Shown piece by piece: positions 23,938-27,771 of a stretch of 27,771 nt of DNA. Where the stretch lies: assembly GCA_000434475.1 (NCBI GenBank), contig FR879548.1, positions 1 through 27,771 on the forward strand, written 5' to 3'. A program made the position numbers and the translations under genes. The stretch comes from Dialister sp. CAG:486 (lineage in GTDB: Bacteria; Bacillota; Negativicutes; Veillonellales; Dialisteraceae). How positions within the stretch are numbered: the stretch's first letter is position 1; the number at the start of each line of letters is the position of its first letter. The notes below the pieces were generated by a model. The model saw only the letters and a program-made list of their open reading frames with translations. It made no database searches and had not been told where the DNA came from.

Positions 23938-24969
23938 CTAGCAGGGAAGCGACTCCTCTTCTGCGATTCTCTTGATATCATCCTCTGACTGACCGGTGAT
24001 TCTCACGATGATTTCCAACGGCATATGATTTTCCAGCATGCGCACCGTGATTTCGCGTTGATTTTCCGCTTTCCCAAGCCGCACACCATCTCGTACGCCT
24101 TCCTGTCTGCCTTCCTTCCTGCCTTCTATTCTTCCATCCTGTCTGCCAAGAAGATATCCTTTGTCTACGCCGGCTTTCGCGATACCTACGCTGAGATTGC
24201 ACATGATGTCCACCATCCCTTCTTCTGATTCATTGAGTTTGATCTGATAGTCATTTTCCAGGGTCTTCATCTTCCCTGCTGCGTTGTCATCGGATTTGAA
24301 AAGCTCATAGAGAAGACGCAGGAGGCGATTCCCTGGATCTCGCTTTTTGCTGCTGATATAGACCATGACAGCCTGCGCAAGGTCGTAGTGTTTTTCTTCT
24401 TCCCCGATCATGCCATACTTGAGATTCTCCTGCACGCGATACTGCGTGATACCGCTTTCGTCGCCAGGAGGATCCATGCAGAGCCAGATGCTGTAAACTT
24501 TTCTGATCTTTTCATAGTGTGATTTGTCGAAGTCCACATCGTGCTGTGAGGAAATCAGGCGGCTCACATAGTAGAGCGCGCGTGTAACGAGTGGATAGGA
24601 AACGCTGGCACTGTGCTGGGCTTCTACATTGATGATGAGTCCAAGGGCGCTGCCATCCGGGGTGCTGGCTCGGAAGCGAATGTCAAAGGTAACGGTCCCC
24701 TCGGTCAGCGTCTTGTCTTCTGTATTTTCTCCGAGAATGCGGGGGAACGGGCGAGCATTGGTCTTGTCTGGCATGACGGGTACACTCGCCACTTCTGGCG
24801 TCCCTTGGATGTAGATGTCTCGGATGTCTTCGATGGTACTGTCCTCAAATTCCGGCACGCAGTACTTCAAGATCCATGCCAGGATTTTTCGGCTGGCAAG
24901 CAGTTTCTTCGCATTGGCATCGTACTCCGGATTGCGCCCCGCCAGATAGAGGTCTTCGAGTGTCTCCAT
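23938..24969 (-). CDS. PD-(D/E)XK nuclease family transposase-like protein (Rpn-like)
   Basis: Protein of 343 residues of the PD-(D/E)XK transposase-like group common in gut Firmicutes. The nuclease core appears as TFDIRFRA (Asp96) and LIINVEAQ (Glu117-Ala-Gln119), with the ExQ variant usual for this group. RALYYVSRLISSQ and YSIWLCMDPP follow in the typical order. Residues 275-299 form a run of GRxxGRxEG units, then a helical tail ending in a conserved-looking ITGQSEDDIKRI segment. Relatives are linked to RecA-independent recombination, but activity in this branch is mostly untested. AAAGGAGG precedes the ATG and an extended -10 lies at 24991-24999, so it is a separate unit between hldA and waaC. 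No terminal repeats or target duplications were seen around it. Confidence 0.8.
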   Translation of the reverse strand: METLEDLYLAGRNPEYDANAKKLLASRKILAWILKYCVPEFEDSTIEDIRDIYIQGTPEVASVPVMPDKTNARPFPRILGENTEDKTLTEGTVTFDIRFRASTPDGSALGLIINVEAQHSASVSYPLVTRALYYVSRLISSQHDVDFDKSHYEKIRKVYSIWLCMDPPGDESGITQYRVQENLKYGMIGEEEKHYDLAQAVMVYISSKKRDPGNRLLRLLYELFKSDDNAAGKMKTLENDYQIKLNESEEGMVDIMCNLSVGIAKAGVDKGYLLGRQDGRIEGRKEGRQEGVRDGVRLGKAENQREITVRMLENHMPLEIIVRITGQSEDDIKRIAEEESLPC

Positions 24970-25266
24970 ACGCGGCCCTCCTTTACTTTTATTGTATCAC
25001 AGTTCGTAAAGAGAATATGAGAAGTCCGGTATTCACACAGCTGATATGCGGTTAAAAGGAGTTATGGAAACCATGTATAATGCCGACTCCTTTCTATTGG
25101 CTATAATGAATCTCTACATAGGCTTTCTTGCTGTGTAAATCCATCCTGCGCCTTTGGCGCGTCCCTTCTCTAAGGGACCTTGTATCATGCAACACCAAAT
25201 GAGACAGACACGGCAAGCACTATGTTTCTCGCTACGTTTTCCCTAAGTCCATGGAACCCATTGCCT
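24970..25266. other. Intergenic region with promoter and two back-to-back hairpins
   Basis: No gene is seen here. The minus strand has TGATACAAT (24991-24999), an extended -10 for the nuclease gene. Two perfect hairpins follow one another at 25148-25160 (GCGCC-TTT-GGCGC) and 25161-25178 (GTCCCTT-CTCT-AAGGGAC). The second resembles the CCCCTT/AAGGGG hairpins in the repeat mosaics at 3782 and 6306. Neither has a T run. A clear terminator for hldA was not found. Confidence 0.5.
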
Positions 25267-26253
25267 CTATTTTTCTTTTTCAAGTGCTTTCAAAAGCTCT
25301 TCGCGGCTGACGGCATAGGTGCCGAGCTTGGCGACTACGACACCGGCAGCGAGATTTGCAAGGTAAGCACTGGCCACAGGTGCGATGCCACCGGCGATAC
25401 CCATGGCGAAGACGGCGATGACGGTATCCCCTGCGCCGGAGACATCGAATACCTCCTGTGCCTTGGTCGGGATATGCTTGATTTCTCCCTCGCAAATAAG
25501 AGAAAGACCGGCCTCAGAACGGGTGACGATCAGGCTCCCAAGCTGGTATTTCTTCATCACACTGCGGGCAGCCGTTTCGACAGGCTGATCTTCATTGCGG
25601 ATGGGATCGGGGAGAACCGCATTGATCTCCTTGAGGTTCGGCGTGATGTAATCAGCGCCGGCGTACTTCATCCAGTTCGTCCCTTTCGGATCCACGATGA
25701 CCGGCACGTGGTGCGCCTTGCAGGCAGCGATGATTTTCTGGCAGTTTTCTTCGGTGCATGCCCCTTTGCCGTAGTCGGAAATAATGAGACAGTCCAGCCC
25801 CTCATCCAGCTTCTTGTAGATGCCAGCAAGGAAATGCTCTGCCTCTTTTCCCGTCACAGCGGCGGACTCTTCAAAGTCGAGACGCAGCATCTGCTGGTGA
25901 CCGCCGATCACGCGCAGCTTCGTCGTGGTCGGACGATCGGTCGGAATAAGGCCGGCTCCGTCGATCCCTCTGGCGCGCAGTTTTTCAAGCAGGCTCTTTC
26001 CGTGATAATCCTTCCCCACAAAGCCTGCAATGCTGACCTGACAGGCAAGGCGCGTCAGATTGTGCGCCACGTTTGCTGCGCCTCCCAGCGTTTCCATTTC
26101 CGATCGCACGTGCGCGATCGGCACGGGGGCTTCCGGGGAAATGCGGGTCACTTCGCTGTAGTAGTATTTATCGAGCATCACGTCACCTGCGACAAGGATC
26201 CGGCACTGGGATGTGCGCGTGGCGACAAAGCTATAAAGTTCCTTCTTATCCAT
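25267..26253 (-). CDS. hldA: D-glycero-beta-D-manno-heptose-7-phosphate kinase
   Basis: PfkB-family sugar kinase of 328 residues. It phosphorylates heptose 7-phosphate to the 1,7-bisphosphate in ADP-heptose synthesis for the LPS inner core, in the cytoplasm. RILVAGDVMLDKYYYSEVTRISPEAPVPI is the RfaE domain I signature (quoted as RILVAGDVMLDKYYY plus ISPEAPVPI), TLGGAANVAHNL is the substrate loop, and DVSGAGDTVIAVF carries the catalytic base Asp276. The nucleotidyltransferase half of bifunctional HldE is absent, so a separate HldC is expected elsewhere. The ATG at 26253 is chosen because GAGG lies 5 bases upstream and it matches the family's N-terminus; the frame is open to 26295. Its promoter module is shared with waaC. 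Confidence 0.9.
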   Translation of the reverse strand: MDKKELYSFVATRTSQCRILVAGDVMLDKYYYSEVTRISPEAPVPIAHVRSEMETLGGAANVAHNLTRLACQVSIAGFVGKDYHGKSLLEKLRARGIDGAGLIPTDRPTTTKLRVIGGHQQMLRLDFEESAAVTGKEAEHFLAGIYKKLDEGLDCLIISDYGKGACTEENCQKIIAACKAHHVPVIVDPKGTNWMKYAGADYITPNLKEINAVLPDPIRNEDQPVETAARSVMKKYQLGSLIVTRSEAGLSLICEGEIKHIPTKAQEVFDVSGAGDTVIAVFAMGIAGGIAPVASAYLANLAAGVVVAKLGTYAVSREELLKALEKEK

Positions 26254-26316
26254 AAGTTCCTCAAATTCCATCATATAACCGAGCTGCCCTATCATTCTAA
26301 GGGACTCTCTATTGGC

Positions 26317-26351
26317 TTTATTTTATCACATTTGAAGGTTCCCTTCGATGA
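26317..26351 (-). promoter_or_regulatory. hldA promoter with a 35-bp module shared with waaC
   Basis: On the minus strand this reads TCATCGAAG (26343-26351), nine variable bases, then AAATGTGATAAAATAAA (26317-26333), with the extended -10 TGATAAAAT. Both conserved blocks and the spacing equal those at 23802-23836. Transcription would start near 26313, about 60 bases before the chosen hldA start. Confidence 0.6.
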
Positions 26352-26492
26352 GAATACACGGAAAATAGCGCAGGCAGCGATCTCATAGTTGGAAAAGATG
26401 TTATACACTTTCGGGTATTCCTCCAGCAAAGAAGCATTTACAGGAGAGAACCCTAGCGCTCCCTGGTCGCTAGTCACTGGTCGCATGCAAAG
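26352..26492. other. Intergenic stretch between rplI terminator and hldA promoter
   Basis: A single tag of the GTGACTAG family (CGCTAGTCACTGGTCGC, about 26467-26483) sits next to the rplI terminator. A minus-strand open frame spans the stretch but has no ribosome binding site and runs through both the tag and the hldA promoter, so it is not called. No other feature is seen. Confidence 0.4.
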
Positions 26493-26527
26493 AAAAATTC
26501 CCCGGGAATAAATCTCGGGGAATTCTT
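26493..26527 (-). terminator. Terminator of gdpP-rplI
   Basis: A 12-bp stem with one G-T pair (26496-26507 with 26513-26524) encloses a 5-base loop. On the minus strand it is followed by a T run. It lies 10 bases beyond the rplI stop codon. Confidence 0.88.
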
Positions 26528-26534
26528 ATCATTC

Positions 26535-26981
26535 TTATTCCGTGACGACGGAGACGTGGACGGTGCTGGTGACCTGCTGGTGGACCCACACCTCTACGTC
26601 ATATTCACCGACGGTCTTGATCGGCGCTTTGAGACGGATATTTTTCTTTTCGAGCTTGAATTTGTACTGCTTCTCGAGAGCTTCGCTGATGTCCTTGCCG
26701 GTGACGGAGCCGAAGATGCGGCCGTCTTCCCCGCTCTGGACTTTGATGACGACCTTGACGGCCTTGAGCTGGGAGGCCATGATGACGGCTTCGTCTGCTG
26801 CGACCTTGCTCTTGAATTCTTTCGCTTCCTGACGCTGGGAGGCGGTATTGAGGTTTGCCTTGGTGCCTTCTACGCCGAGGCCTTTGCGGATGAGCACGTT
26901 GCGGCCATACGCATCAGCGACTTCGATGACGTCGCCCTTTTTTCCCATTTTCTTTACGTCTTGCAGTAATACGACTTTCAT
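26535..26981 (-). CDS. rplI: 50S ribosomal protein L9
   Basis: Ribosomal protein of 148 residues, the normal length. MKVVLLQDVKKMGKKGDVIE and VADAYGRNVLIRKGLG form the N-terminal RNA-binding domain, a long charged helix connects (about 45-75), and GRIFGSVTGKDISEAL begins the C-terminal domain. AGGAGG lies 6 bases before the ATG. The start overlaps the gdpP stop in ATGA, the usual Firmicute arrangement. dnaB, which commonly follows rplI in Firmicutes, is about 20 kb away here. Confidence 0.97.
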   Translation of the reverse strand: MKVVLLQDVKKMGKKGDVIEVADAYGRNVLIRKGLGVEGTKANLNTASQRQEAKEFKSKVAADEAVIMASQLKAVKVVIKVQSGEDGRIFGSVTGKDISEALEKQYKFKLEKKNIRLKAPIKTVGEYDVEVWVHQQVTSTVHVSVVTE

Positions 26982-27771
26982 TCTTTTTCCTCCTCTACTT
27001 GTTTACGGACTTGGGTCAGGATGACCTTTTCCGCTGCTTCTTTATTTCCATCTTTGCCCAGCTGGCAGCCTGCCACGGTGAGATGACCGCCGCCGCCCAA
27101 GGCTTCCATGACGACTTGTACATTGATCGAGCCGTCGGAGCGGGCAGAGAGACAGAGTCCATTGTCTGTGTGATAGAAAAGGAAACTGGTCCGGATCTCC
27201 TTCACGGTCACAAGGTAGTCTGCGATCTGTCCGGCGAGTACCTGGGAGTCTTCTGTCCCCTCCGGGCACTCGGCGATCGCGATATAGTTATCGATGAGCT
27301 TCATATGGGCCAGGATCTCTGCCTTGGTCTTGATGAAGTGGATGTCCTCCGCAAAGAGCCTGTGGACGAGCTTCGTATCTGCCCCGCAGCGGCGCAGGAA
27401 GCTCGCCGCGTCGAAGGTCCGGACGCTGGTCTGGACGGCGAAGTTCTTCGTGTCGACGACGATGCCTGCATAGAGGCAGGACGCCTCGATCTCATTCATT
27501 TCTTCATCCCCGCCGTAGTACTGGACGAGCTCGGTCACAAGCTCGGACGCCGATGAGGCGGATGGCTCCATGTATGTCAGAAGCGGCTGTCGGATGATGG
27601 AGGCCGCACGGCGGTGATGATCGATGACGACCTTTTTCACGGCTTTTTTGAGGACTTCCGGGGCTGCGACGAGCTCGGGGATGTGCGTGTCGGTGATGAT
27701 GACGACGGTCTTATCCGTCATGAGTCCCTTTGCCTCGCTCTCGTCGATGAGGAGCCCTTCGGCGGCACCGC
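26978..27771 (-). CDS. gdpP: Cyclic-di-AMP phosphodiesterase GdpP, 3' part (cut by window edge)
   Basis: The last 264 residues or so of a DHH/DHHA1 phosphodiesterase of the GdpP/YybT family, which degrades c-di-AMP. The frame stays open to the window edge at 27771 (AAEGLLIDESEAKG precedes the internal Met), so the gene starts outside. Visible motifs are VVIITDTHIPELV (Asp-Thr-His), VVIDHHRR (DHH), YAGIVVDTKNF (metal-binding Asp), and the DHHA1 signature ALGGGGHLTVAG. The N-terminal membrane, PAS-like and degenerate GGDEF domains of GdpP would lie beyond the window; their presence is inferred from the family and from the rplI neighbour. The stop overlaps the rplI start by 4 bases. Confidence 0.92.
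   Translation of the reverse strand, partial: GAAEGLLIDESEAKGLMTDKTVVIITDTHIPELVAAPEVLKKAVKKVVIDHHRRAASIIRQPLLTYMEPSASSASELVTELVQYYGGDEEMNEIEASCLYAGIVVDTKNFAVQTSVRTFDAASFLRRCGADTKLVHRLFAEDIHFIKTKAEILAHMKLIDNYIAIAECPEGTEDSQVLAGQIADYLVTVKEIRTSFLFYHTDNGLCLSARSDGSINVQVVMEALGGGGHLTVAGCQLGKDGNKEAAEKVILTQVRKQVEEEKE

Noticed and set aside
25180..26388. Plus-strand open frame of 402 codons opposite hldA
   Set aside because: A shadow of a recognised sugar kinase; the translation has no family pattern.
26292..26486. Minus-strand open frame of 64 codons between rplI and hldA
   Set aside because: No ribosome binding site at its ATG; it runs through a dispersed repeat tag and the hldA promoter module.
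1..27771. tRNA or rRNA genes
   Set aside because: Reading both strands, no cloverleaf with a GGTTCGAATCC-like T arm and no rRNA-like sequence was recognised; a covariance-model search was not possible here.

Overview
The window looks like a chromosomal segment of a diderm Firmicute of the Negativicutes, perhaps a Dialister-like member of the Veillonellales. The class is inferred from the combination of Firmicute core genes (RNase J, a YybS-family membrane protein, the gdpP-rplI pair) with Gram-negative outer-membrane functions (heptose kinase, heptosyltransferases, O-antigen ligase, phosphoethanolamine transferase). The genus is a guess from memory and was not checked. All genes except rnjA, the GT8 glycosyltransferase and non-coding elements lie on the minus strand.

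Left part (1-9,200): read on the minus strand, this carries yybS, a prepilin peptidase, a pseudopilin, dnaB, a second pseudopilin, an L,D-transpeptidase and a class A penicillin-binding protein. Nearly every gap between these genes is filled with a mosaic of dispersed repeats: GTGACTAGT-type tags, GGTTCAAG arrays, a 'cgtatcgtcattycgagcga' module and a 129-bp perfect duplication. In two places (dnaB and the L,D-transpeptidase) the GGTTCAAG repeat supplies a TTGAAC -35 element at proper spacing from a perfect TATAAT. dnaB is split by a one-base shortfall in a homopolymer run.

Middle part (9,200-16,480): rnjA faces right behind an extended -10 promoter and a leader hairpin, and meets the leftward envelope operon uge-ugd-eptC at a shared bidirectional terminator. 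uge and ugd should make UDP-glucuronate and UDP-galacturonate, and eptC should add phosphoethanolamine; together they alter the charge of LPS. A GT8 glycosyltransferase diverges from uge across a 24-bp perfect palindrome that overlaps -10 elements.

Right part (16,480-27,771): an LPS core and O-chain locus runs leftward: hldA (heptose kinase), a PD-(D/E)XK transposase-like nuclease, waaC, two paralogous GT4 enzymes, a GT2 enzyme, a WaaL-like ligase and a second GT9 enzyme. The stretch from about 17.7 to 21.2 kb is visibly AT-richer than its surroundings. One GT4 gene is frameshifted at a G7 tract where G8 would restore the frame, so it is either a phase-variable switch in the off state or a sequencing undercall. 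hldA and waaC share a 35-bp promoter module. The window ends in rplI and the 3' part of gdpP.
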